A stretch of 64,000 nucleotides of DNA, taken from the NCBI GenBank assembly GCA_016748015.1, contig JAAOMT010000647.1, forward strand, positions 190,880 to 254,879, in the 5' to 3' direction. Made by a program: the position numbers and the translations under genes. This DNA is from Geosiphon pyriformis. Lineage: Eukaryota > Glomeromycota > Glomeromycetes > Archaeosporales > Geosiphonaceae. This document shows, one piece after another, positions 54,191 to 63,299 of the stretch; within the stretch, counting starts at the first letter, position 1; each line of letters opens with the position of its first letter. The notes under the pieces were generated by a model, which did not search any database, was not told where the DNA came from, and saw only the letters and a program-made list of their open reading frames with translations.

Positions 54191-55175
54191 TGTTACTGGA
54201 GGTTTTTGGTCTCTTTTCTGTAATGTTGTTGATACTTATTTGCTGTGAATTCACGTTTTCTGGATGTGGTTGAACCTCCAGTAACTGAATTTTTAACTTC
54301 AAATTATCTCCTATAATTTGAACTTGCTGGGCTTATAAGTGGAATGGCCAATTCTGTGCCAGTTGCTTTATATAGTTACATTGTAGTAAATGTCAACTCT
54401 TTCCCAGGAATTGCTCGTCTGGGAGCTCACTAAAAATGTATAGTTACTTTGCTGTGAAAGTCAACTCTTCTACAGGAATCTCGTCTGTAGGCTACCCTAA
54501 TGATTGTAATAAGAAAAGAAAAGAAAAATAAAAGAAATGTAAAAAAAATAGGATTTTATCAAGAGAAACGTTTTCTATCCAGGCCTGGAGTTACTAACAG
54601 TCTACTGAAATTGGTAGCTAATCAATTTCGAAATGTTAGTTGGGTTTTTGGGGATTTTCTAAGTACAATAATTAAAGAATTTGGTTTTTCAAATTATTTG
54701 ATATTTATTTCTTTTTGTGTATATAGGAACGTTTTTAAGAGATAAATCTAAAGTAAGATACATTTTCTCGAAAAGAGAAGCTCTTCTTTTATACAACTTG
54801 TCATAACACTATTCTATGAACTTGAACTTTTGCTATTTTCTACAATTTCACTGAACTAAAGATACATTTTGGCAAACTACAAGTTATTTCTGCAAACTAT
54901 TAGATATTTTGGTGAACTATCAATTATTTTGGCGAATTTCTATAAATTTCGGCAAACTTTTGAATGTTACATAGTTCAGGGTATTGCATGATTAATCATT
55001 GCAATTAGGTTACATTTGTGTTGTGTACAATTTGGGTTATTAATTAAATGATAATTTCAGACATTCTTTGCTAATGTAATAAGTGATAATTTGAAACGAT
55101 AATATATGCTAATTAATGATAGGAATTATAAGATAGTTTCATGCTAAATGATATCTCTAATTTTGTCTGGTAACA
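54191..55175 (-). repeat. H1 5' LTR (985 bp)
   Basis: TGTTAC to GTAACA. It has a perfect 13-bp inverted repeat near the primer-site end: GTTACTGGAGGTT (54192-54204) and AACCTCCAGTAAC (54273-54285), with the palindrome GTGAATTCAC between them (54246-54255). Pair of 45464-46437. Confidence 0.95.
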
Positions 55176-55850
55176 TCAGCAAGACAGAACTAAAATTTTT
55201 GGGACACATAGTCAGTAAAGATGGCATCAGAGAAAATAGAGATAGTAAAGAACTTTTCAGTGCTGACCAATATAACAGAACTGAAATCATTCTTGGGATT
55301 CACCAGCTACTATCATTGTTTTATCAAGAACTTTTCCAAGATAGCGCAGCCACTTAACCAACTGCAAAACAAAAATACGAAATATGAATGAACAGAAAGT
55401 CAACAAGAAGCTTTTAATATTCTGAGGAAAAAACTCATTCAAGCTCCAGTACTAATTTATTCAGATTACAGCAAACCATTCATCATCACCACTGATGCAT
55501 CTGGCCAAGCATTGGAAGCAGTATTATCTCAGAGAGGACCAGATGGTAGAGAACATCCAGTAGCATATGCCAGCAGAGGTTTAACACCAGCCGAAAAGAA
55601 CTATGGAACACCAGAAAAAGAACACTTAGCAATATACTGGTCAGTCATGAAATAGAAAGAATATTTGAGCCAGAAGTTTGAGGTGTACACAGATCACAAA
55701 GAATTAACATCACTTCAAAAACAAGAATTTGGAGATGGAAGACAGTCAAGATGGAAAATGACACTTGCACCATACAATTATACTATACATTACAAAAAAG
55801 GAAAAGACAATGGAAATGCTGATGGTTTATTGCAAATAAGACAAATCTAA
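55176..55850 (+). pseudogene. pol: G7 reverse transcriptase (end) and RNase H
   Basis: Resumes after H1: KTELKFLGHIVSKDGI, FLGFTSYYHCFIKNFSKIAQPLNQLQNKN with a small deletion near 55208, then TTDASGQALEAVLSQRGPDGREHPVAYASRGLTPAEKNYGT, EHLAIYWSVMK. 55665-55850 gives FEVYTDHKELTSLQKQEFGDGRQSRWKMTLAPYNYTIHYKKGKDNGNADGLL, the end of RNase H. One extra A near 55866 shifts the frame of the integrase. Confidence 0.87.
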
Positions 55851-56049
55851 GAACATTTCAACCCAAAAAATATAATAAAACCAGAACAATACCAATGGAA
55901 AAATACAACAAAAGATGAACATACAAAAATATCAACAATTGCAACATTATCTAAACACTTAACAGTTCAAGGAGAATTTATCTCAAATGGAATGAAAAAG
56001 TATCAAACAACAATCAAAATATTTTATAACTCACCAAAATATACTTTAT

Positions 56050-57297
56050 TGGAAAAATAGGAGGGATTCAGATCAACCAACCAGAGTAATTACAGAGTCA
56101 GAAAAAGAGACAATATTATTCAACATGCACTCAAATCCAACAGCAGGACATTTTTACAAAGAAGCAACCATGAAAAGAACCAGAAAAAGATACTATTGGT
56201 CATCAATGTATCCAGACATCATTTAATATGTTCAAAATTGTAATGCTTGTCAGTGAAGAGAAGGAACAAGACCCAGTGAACCATTAAGACCAATCAAAGT
56301 GGGACAACTATTTGACCATATTGGAATTGATTTAGTCAGACCATTAACAATCACCAGCAGAGGAAACAGATACATAGTGATAGCCATGGACTATCTCACT
56401 AAATGGCCAGAGACAAAAGCAATTCAAAGAGTGGATGCAGAATCCATTGCTGAATTCGTTCATCAGGATTTGATTTGTTGACATGGATGTTCAAAAGAAT
56501 TATTATCAGACCAAGGAACTCATTTTGTGAACAAAACATTAACAGAATTAAGCCAAAGATTCGAAATCAAGAGACTATTATCATCACCATACCATCCACA
56601 AACTAACAGATTAGTAGAAAGATTCAATAGAACACTGTGTAAAGCAATAGCTAAGCTCAGCCAAGAAAACCAGAACGATTGGAATTTGTTTATACCATCA
56701 GTACTCTTTGCTTATCGGACAATGAAACAAGATACTACACAAGCAACAACATTTGAATTAGTATATGAGAGAATGGCAACATTACCAGTAGAGAGAGAAA
56801 TTAATACATATCCAGTTGAACCAATAACAGAAGAAAATTTTCAAAAAACATTGCTGAGAAGAACATATAACTTAATGGAAACATTGGAAAACAAACAAAG
56901 AAGAGCAGCTGATAATATTCAAAAGTCACAAGAAAAACAGAAAGAAAGACACAATAGTCAACTATCTGACAAACCAGTTAAATTCAAGATTGGAGACAAA
57001 ATATTACTACATCATACCAAAGTGGAAAAACAATGGAGTGGAAAATTCGACCCCAAATGGGACGGACCATTTCACATAGAAGAAATTCTAGAAAATGGAG
57101 CTTACAAATTAAGATTGGATAACAAAATTTTAATTAAAGCAGCACATGGAGATCAACTGAAGCCATATCACAATATTACACTACTATCTACCAGTAATAT
57201 TCCACAATTAGGAGTACAGAGAATACTAGTATAACCAGATGAAATTCCACGAGATCTGGAACCAATTGTTATTATCAACAACAACAGGTTAAATTGA
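56050..57297 (+). pseudogene. pol: G7 integrase
   Basis: HSNPTAGHFYKEA (second zinc His now Tyr) and NCNACQ with a stop; 56299-56481 HIGIDLVRPL (Asp), DYLTKWPETKAIQRVDAES; 56527-57234 is a 235-codon open run after LLSDQGTH (Asp), with LVERFNRTLCK (Glu at residue 31), FAYRTMKQDTTQAT, KIGDKILLHHTKVEKQWSGKFDPKWDGPFHIEEIL and AYKLRLDNKILIKAAHGDQLKPYHN. Ends LN-stop at 57295-57297. The DDE triad is kept. Confidence 0.88.
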
Positions 57298-57321
57298 TCA
57301 ATCAAAAGAATATATAAAGAC

Positions 57322-57981
57322 ATGATAGACGCGACAGGAAATATCAGAAAAATGAAAATTACAGACAACATTTACACACTAGCACAACAACTCTTTCAAT
57401 TAATCCAACATCAGGAAATGGTGATTACAATTAATCAACAAATCATTCAATATCAAGATACTAAAAAGACATTGCAACTCAAAACACTGAAGAAAACTGA
57501 AAATACGGTGGACAAAATCATGGCAAAAGTAAAATTAGCAATAAAAGAATCGACAAAAGAGTCACTATATCAAGAGTTGACTAAAGAAACTTGGAATTGG
57601 TGAATACAACAATTTCCACAAAACTATTGTTATTTTTACTTGGGACAACATGTAAATATCCAGAATCTATATACGGATAAAACAAAGCGATTATTCGACA
57701 AAAGAATACTACAACAATTAGAACATTTTTTGGGAAAGAACAACTTATCCACATAAGCCCGAACCATATACTCAATACACATAGCATTTCAGAATAAACC
57801 AGAAATATTGCTCAACAGAGCAATGGATATGGTTACCAGTAATCAATTGGAAAAAATCACCAATGCTCAATTTGAAGAATTACAGACCCAAATAACACAA
57901 ATAATTCTCGAAAACAAAATCCAGAAAATACTTCAAGAGAGGGAATTACATGAATTGGATTTTGATGGAGCTCAATATTAA
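57322..57981 (+). pseudogene. G7 ORF3 (about 219 codons, two stops)
   Basis: ATG at 57322, in the integrase frame, 24 bases after its stop; ends CAATATTAA at 57979-57981 within the polypurine region. No frameshift: only two stops (NW-stop-IQQ and LST-stop-ARTI). Blocks: NIRKMKITDNIYTLAQQLFQLIQHQE, INQQIIQYQDTKK, VDKIMAKVKLAIKE, SLYQELTKETWNW, YFYLGQHVNIQNLYTDKTKRLFD, QQLEHFLGKNNL, NQLEKITNAQFEELQTQIT. Charged and helix-prone, no membrane segment. Best template for the ancestral family-G ORF3; function unknown. Confidence 0.8.
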
Positions 57982-57994
57982 AAGGAGGGAATAA
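57980..57994 (+). promoter_or_regulatory. G7 polypurine tract
   Basis: AAAAGGAGGGAATAA directly before the 3' LTR; family consensus form. Confidence 0.82.
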
Positions 57995-58822
57995 TGTTAT
58001 TCATAGAAATATAGAAAATATATTAGCATAATTATTAGCCAATCAGAAGTAAGTGTAGTAAATGTGGAATTCCAGGAATCCTTTCAGAAATTGCAAGATT
58101 CTAGGAATTTCAGGATTCCCAATGAGGAATTGCAGGATTCCAGAATTCTAGGATTCCTGTCGTGAAGAATTGGGGAATTGAAGAATCCCAATTATGTATA
58201 TATAGTGGTAGTATTAGAAACAAAAAAGACAGAATCAATACCACAGAATTCTTAGCCAAGAAACAAAATTATCAAATAAATAATTATTTCATATCTCAAT
58301 TCACTCTTCACTATCAACACTTCATGTTGATAGTAATTGATACTTAACTATGCTGGAACAATAGCTCTTGATCACGGCTATTGACAGAATACTAATCTGC
58401 CAAACTGCCTGGGCTTATTTCTTTTCTTTCTTTATTTTCTTGTATTTTCTTTTCTTTATTTTATTTGATTTGATTGTTGTGTATACTAATTGATTAAAAG
58501 ATTAAGCACTGAGTTATTAACATTAAGGATAGCCTGGTAAAAGACCCAGAAATAAGGGTAGGATTTTATATATTATCAGATAGCTTATCAGCAGGGCACA
58601 ACTGCCAGACTAAATCTGGCCACCATGCTGAAAAAGAAATTGGGAAAACAACTTAAGAATACAACTACTATTAACCTTATTGAATCTCTGTTCATTATAC
58701 AAAGGACTCAACCAAAACCTTCAGATAACAATACCTTCAGAACATCATCAATGGAACTAGCTTTGAGCACCAAGTTACAGGTTTGTTATTTAATTCAACA
58801 GCCAAAATAATTACCTGTAACA
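57995..58822 (+). repeat. G7 3' LTR (828 bp)
   Basis: Pair of 39000-39867 with about 40 bases of the U3 repeat array deleted. Most differences are transitions, with a few transversions. Followed by the ATGC duplication. Confidence 0.93.
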
Positions 58823-58856
58823 ATGCTAATTAATAGCTAAAATTCTACTGGTAACA
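58823..58856 (-). repeat. X1: family-H LTR, end part
   Basis: 34 bases ending GGTAACA that complete the LTR cut at 38999 by G7. The right flank (58857 on) is plus-strand integrase of G6, whereas the left flank at 38057 is minus-strand protease of G1, and the flanking tetramers (ATAA, ACAT) do not match. Confidence 0.8.
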
Positions 58857-59290
58857 ACATATAACTTAATAAAGACACTAAAAAACAAATGGTGAAAAGC
58901 AGCTGATAACATTCAAAAGTTACAAGAAAAACAAAAAGAACAACATGATAACCAACTGTCAAATAAACCAGTTGAATTTAAGATTGAAAACAAAGTACTC
59001 TTACATTATACCAAAGCAGAAAAACAATGGAGTAGAAAATTTGACCCCAAATAGGATGAACTATTTCACATAGAAGAAATTCTTGGAAATAGAGCTTATA
59101 AATTAAGATGAGACAACAAAATCTTGGCCAAAGCAGCATATGGTGATCAACTGAAACCATATTATTATATAGTATTATCACCTACCAATAATATTCTACA
59201 ACTAGGAATATAACAAATACTAGTCCAACCAAATGAAATTCCATAAGATCTGGAACCAACCATAATTATTGGACCAAACATATAAAATTG
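58857..59290 (+). pseudogene. pol: G6 integrase, C-terminal part
   Basis: TYNLIKTLKNKW-stop-KAADNIQKLQEKQKE, FKIENKVLLHYTKAEKQWSRKFDPK-stop, HIEEILGNRAYKLR, DQLKPYYYIVL and LEPTIIIGPNI, then two stops ending the frame near 59288. It begins mid-domain at the X1 boundary. Confidence 0.82.
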
Positions 59291-59980
59291 AATAATAAAA
59301 AAAGTATATAAAAACATAGTAAACATGATGAAAAACATCAGAAAAATGGAAATTATTGACAATATTCACTCATTGGCACAACAACTTTTCCAATTGATTT
59401 AACAACAAGAAATGGAAATCACAATCAAACAACAAACCATCAGATACACAAACACCAGAAAAAGACTATGGGATAAAGTACAGAGAAAAACAGAAAACAC
59501 TGTTGACAAAATAATTACAAAAGTGAAATTGGCAATAAAAGCACAACCAAAAATCATCTAATATCAAGAGTTGACTATAAAAACTTGGAATTGGTGAATA
59601 CAACAATTTTCAAGAAACTTTTATTACTTTTACTTAAAACAACACTTGAACATCCAGAGCTTATATATAGATAAAACAAAATAATTATTTAACACAACAA
59701 CATTGCAACAACTGGAACAATTTGTGGGAAAGAATAATTTGATCACACAAGCAAGAGCTATTTATTAGCTACACATTGGATTTCAAGATCAACCAGAAAT
59801 CTTACTTAACACAGAAATGAATACTGTTACTGTTAACCAAATGGGAAAAATAACTAACGCCCAATTTGAAAAATTACAGAACAAGATAACACAAGTAATT
59901 TTCAGAAAAAAAGTTCAAGAAATACTCAAAGACAAAGAATTAAAGTTAGAAGATTTAAGAGATCTTGATGGAGCTTAATA
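59291..59980 (+). pseudogene. G6 ORF3
   Basis: RKMEIIDNIHSLAQQLFQLI, MEITIKQQTIRYTNTRK, VDKIITKVKLAIKAQP, LTIKTWNW, HLNIQSLYIDKTK, LEQFVGKNNLITQARAIY and MGKITNAQFEKLQNKITQVI, ending near the polypurine tract. Several stops. Same unknown protein as in the other family-G copies. Confidence 0.74.
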
Positions 59981-59982
59981 TT

Positions 59983-59997
59983 AAAAGGAGAGAATAA
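59983..59997 (+). promoter_or_regulatory. G6 polypurine tract
   Basis: AAAAGGAGAGAATAA before the 3' LTR. Confidence 0.78.
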
Positions 59998-60847
59998 TGT
60001 TACTTATAGAATATAGAAAGTATATTAGCATATAAATTAGCCAATCAGAGGTAGATGTAGTAAATGTGGAATTCCAGGATTCTTCTTAAAGGAATTGCAA
60101 GATTCCAGGAATTTCAGAATTTTCATATGAGAAATTACAGGATTCCAGAATTTCAGAATTTCAGAATTTCTTTCAAAAGAATTCCAGAATTTATGGTATA
60201 AAAAATCAAGAAATTGAGAAATTTCAATTATGTATATATAGCAGTAGTGTTAGAAGTAAAAAAGACAGATCTTTCTATTTAGATTTAATTTAAACAATTT
60301 TCTAAATCAATAAAATAATTATTCACTATCTCAAATTCACTTTCTACTATCAACACTTTATGTTAATAGTAATTGATACTTAACTACACTAAAACAATAG
60401 TTCTTAATTATGGCTATTAATAGGATACTAACTTGTTATTGCATTTGCTTATTTTCTTTATCTTTTTTTTTATCTTTTTTTATTTTTCTTCCTTATTGTT
60501 GTGTTTACTAATTGATTGAGGATTAAGTGCTGAATTATTGACATCATAGATAGTCTGGTAAAAAACCCAGAAATAAGGGTAGAATTATATATATATTAAT
60601 GAATAGCTTACTAGAAAAGCATGACTATCAGATTAAACCAGCCACTATGCTGAAAACAAAAATTGGGAAAACTTTTGGAAAACCACAACAAACTACACTA
60701 TCATCAAATTTCTGTTCATTATACAAAGAACTCAACCAAAACCTTCAAATTACAAAACTTTTAGATTATTATCACTGCAAATAGCTATTGAGCACCAAGT
60801 TACAGGTTTGTTATTTATTCTAACACCTGAAATAATTATCTGTAACA
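59998..60847 (+). repeat. G6 3' LTR (850 bp)
   Basis: TGTTAC to GTAACA, with a GGATTCC/GAATTTCAG-type U3 array (about 60068-60200), TATA near 60234, and a U5 end with GCACCAAGTTACAGGT. The sequence after it, ATGT, would be one half of its target duplication. Confidence 0.92.
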
Positions 60848-61010
60848 ATGTAGAAGTTGAAGGCAAATTCTGTTAATAGTTGGTTGTTGATTAATTCTAA
60901 ATGTTAATAGTAGTATTAAAATAGGAATTTGGCAAATCCAAAATGGTTTGTTCCCTTTCTTTCTGATTCTGTCATTTTGGACTGATTGTTGTTGGTGCTG
61001 GTTCTCTGTA
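60848..61010 (-). pseudogene. gag: G1 gag, N-terminal fragment
   Basis: Minus strand: MTESERKGTNHFGFAKFLF then stop, YYY, stop, HLELINNQLLTEFAFNFY, where G6 cuts in. It matches the first 45 residues of gag in G5 and G7. The first codon is ATG here, where the other copies have GTG. Confidence 0.8.
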
Positions 61011-61018
61011 GAATTATA

Positions 61019-61035
61019 TTTTACAGAGAGCACCA
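61019..61035 (-). promoter_or_regulatory. G1 primer binding site (decayed)
   Basis: Minus strand TGGTGCTCTCTGTAAAA, two bases inside the LTR; it differs from the G5 site by transitions only. Confidence 0.7.
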
Positions 61036-61037
61036 AA

Positions 61038-61819
61038 TATTACAGTTGATTATTTGGGGTCTCAAATCAAATAACAAATCCATAACTTGGTACTTAATAG
61101 TGGATATGATTAGTGATATTTGAAGGTTTTGGTATCTGAAGGATTTGGTTAAGTTCTTTGTATAATAGACAGAGATTCAATATTTGTCTTCAATAGTCTT
61201 TCAGAATTGCAATTCTATCAATTTTTTTCTCAGCTTGGTGGCTAACAATCCTTTGATAAGTAATTCTTAATTTCAAGTATTTTACTCTCTTGCTTGGGGT
61301 TTTTTACCAAGCAATCCCTAACATCAATAATTAGTGCTTAATTTTTAATCAATTAGTATACAACAATAAACAGAAAATAAAAAAAAGAAAAGAAAATAAA
61401 AAAATTAAAGTCAAAGCAATTGATATTAGTATTCTGTCAATAGCCATAATCAAGAGCTATTGTTCCAGTATAGTTAAGTATGGGTTACTATTAACATGAA
61501 GTATTGATAGTAAACAATTGGATTAATATAATTAATAAGTATATTTATTAATAGTGTGAATGTATAGATACTAACTAGGAAGTAAAACTCAAATGTCTGT
61601 CTTTTTTGTTTCTAATGTTACCACTATATATACATAATTAAAATTCCTTAATTCTTTAATTCTTTACATCAAGAATCCTGCAATTCTTTATACAAGAATC
61701 CTATAATTCTGGAATTCTGCAATTTCTTTAAAAGAAATCTTGAAATTCCCTATTTACTATGTCTATGTCTAATTGGCTAATTTATATATTAATATAATTT
61801 TTATATTTTATAAATAACA
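61038..61819 (-). repeat. G1 5' LTR (782 bp)
   Basis: Starts TATTAC and ends ATAACA in plus reading; has the AATAGC/GCTATT stem (about 61440-61463), TATA-like TATATATAC near 61625 and a shortened GAATCCT/GAATTCT U3 array (61640-61750). It interrupts the LINE at 61820. Confidence 0.9.
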
Positions 61820-62724
61820 CCACACAGCAAATACAGCACCTCAGGATAATTTCTGTTATATAATTTTCTTCTAACTGTTATAAATAACTGTTTATATACA
61901 GCTTTTATCAAATACATATACAGATTAGCCGATTTTTTATTAATAAACTCAGTAAGTATGTATAAGTTAGATTGTCAGACCTTTGTAGTAGCAATTTAAT
62001 CTATTTCTCTAATCAAAACACTCAAAACTATATTATAATTAGAACCAGCCTTCTAATGAGCACAACAAATTGACTGGTACAAATTATAAACAAAATAACA
62101 AGTGTTACCAGACACAGCTGTATTTTCAGTCACCAAAAATCATTTTTGAATTCCAATTAATAAAAAAAAAAAAGAAAAAATGGCTTTACCAATTATTATA
62201 TTAGCTTTAATATTACTTAGAACTTCTGAATGTTCTTTAACTTTTACTTACTTAACCAAAATGTTTTTATTCTTAATAAGATTAACCACATGTTTCTTTT
62301 TAATTCAACATTAATTGTAAAAATCAAGCACAGCAAACAAAGCTTTAGACATATACACATTAATTACAAATTGGCTGTCTAAATACAAAACCACAGTACA
62401 TAAAGATGGAACACACTTTAAAACCAAAGCAACAGTCTGTAACTTAGCCAAAGTAGAAAACAAAAATCCATTTACTCTAATCTTAATACTCATGTTTGCA
62501 GCCAAAAAGTAAGCAGCTGCTCTACTTACTATCTTAGCAGAACCAATACACTTTAAAAATCTATTCATATAGACTTTGATAAAATCAGACCAAATTTCCA
62601 GTAAATTACCATGCACATTAGAGAACTTTTTAGATTTCAAAACATCTAACATAAGTAATCCAAAAATTTCAGCAGATTTAACCTTCAAAAAAACATTTTT
62701 TCTCAAAAATCCAAATGTCAGCAT
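61820..62724 (-). pseudogene. L0 RNase H and C-terminal region
   Basis: 62311-62724 (137 codons) includes AAAYFLAANMSIKIRVNGFL, STLAKLQTVALVLKCVPS and VVLYLDSQFVINVYMSKA. The RNase H motifs are STLAELQAI-like (Glu now Lys) and LYLDSQ (Asp kept). After stops, a decayed WVKVKGHS-type motif (K-stop-VKVKEHSEV), FEFKNDF and SICCAR-like pieces follow. The left end reads KAVYKQLFITVRRKLYNRNYP and YLLCG, where the G1 LTR interrupts. Confidence 0.75.
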
Positions 62725-62838
62725 AAATCAGCAAGACACAAAGCCTCTTAGATCCAACTTTTTTTACTGCCAAAACATTTTTTAGTTCATTATATTTTTT
62801 TTCTTGTTCAAAAGTCTGTCACTAAATACAACACTAAA

Positions 62839-63258
62839 TCACTTCAAAAAAAATACAGAATTATAATACAAGAGTTGTTCTAAGATGTCAGATATCAGAA
62901 ATCTATCTGGTTTATAAAAATTATTAAGCAAATTGTTTGTTAAAGATAACTCATTTTCCAAAAAAATTTTTACCACTCCAGTCAAGAAATTATTTACTAA
63001 ACTAATACACAACTTGACAAAAAACTGTAAAAGATTCAAAGAAGACCACTTTAGAACCTGCAGATCCAAAAATCTATACTTAAATAGACACTCAAAAATG
63101 CTATAGATATTGGAAAAAAAAACCAATGAAGCCAACTTCTTTTTAGACTGTACTTGCTCAAAAAGTTTTAAATTATACAAAGATAGATGATGCAAAATCT
63201 TACTAAAAAAGTTGTGTAGTAAACCAGTCTTGGCTTTAAGACTTTTTTTAACTATCAC
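62839..63258 (-). pseudogene. L0 connecting region between RT and RNase H
   Basis: 139-codon open stretch: SLKAKTGLLHNFFSKILHHLSLYNLKLFEQVQSKKKLASLVFFSN, LQVLKWSSLNLLQFFVKL and FLISDILEQLLYYNSVFFLK. It sits between the RT and RNase H of the LINE in one orientation, so it is probably the thumb/linker part. It is rich in Leu and Phe, partly from AT bias, and I see no catalytic motif. Confidence 0.6.
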
Positions 63259-63299
63259 ATCTTATTTGTAACACATATCTGATAAAACAAAACTAAACT

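Larger units (their letters stand above)
45464..55175 (-). mobile_element. H1: complete minus-strand element of a second Ty3/gypsy family
   Basis: LTRs 45464-46437 (3') and 54191-55175 (5'), primer site 54173-54188, polypurine tract 46438-46452. Reading right to left: gag, CCHC knuckle, protease, Cys-module, dUTPase, RT, RNase H, integrase, ORF3. gag to RT share one frame. Domain order equals family G although the sequences differ strongly, so the families share an ancestor with this architecture. Flanking tetramers TTGG and TCAG differ by two transitions. It contains a 20-N gap. Confidence 0.94.
39000..58822 (+). mobile_element. G7: complete plus-strand Ty3/gypsy element, split by H1
   Basis: LTRs 39000-39867 and 57995-58822; internal parts 39868-45463 and 55176-57994. 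Perfect target duplication ATGC (38996-38999 and 58823-58826); removing G7 restores the X1 LTR. From gag (40005) to RT (45463) all landmarks share one frame, showing that gag-pol was a single ORF. H1 was inserted later into its RT. Confidence 0.95.
58857..60847 (+). mobile_element. G6: 3' remnant of a plus-strand Ty3/gypsy element
   Basis: Contains the C-terminal part of integrase, ORF3, polypurine tract and 3' LTR only; the 5' LTR to mid-integrase is absent. It interrupts gag of G1 at 60847/60848. The left end is the X1 LTR. Confidence 0.85.
37254..61819 (-). mobile_element. G1: outer minus-strand Ty3/gypsy element, broken and incomplete
   Basis: Pieces on the minus strand: 5' LTR 61038-61819, primer site, gag start 60848-61010, and protease plus Cys-module start 37254-38057. 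G2 cuts it at 37253/37254 and G6 cuts gag at 60847/60848. The stretch from mid-gag to protease is missing and replaced by X1 and G6, best explained by LTR-LTR recombination (see findings). RT, integrase and the 3' LTR would lie beyond the left edge. Assigning both pieces to one element is inference. Confidence 0.6.

Noticed and set aside
57322-57981. ORF3 as an envelope gene because of its position
   Set aside because: No signal peptide, transmembrane helix or cysteine pattern in any copy.
60836-61036. 66-codon minus-strand run beginning in the G1 primer region
   Set aside because: Wrong frame: the conserved gag start (MTESE..GTNHFGFAKFLF) is in another frame of the same strand.
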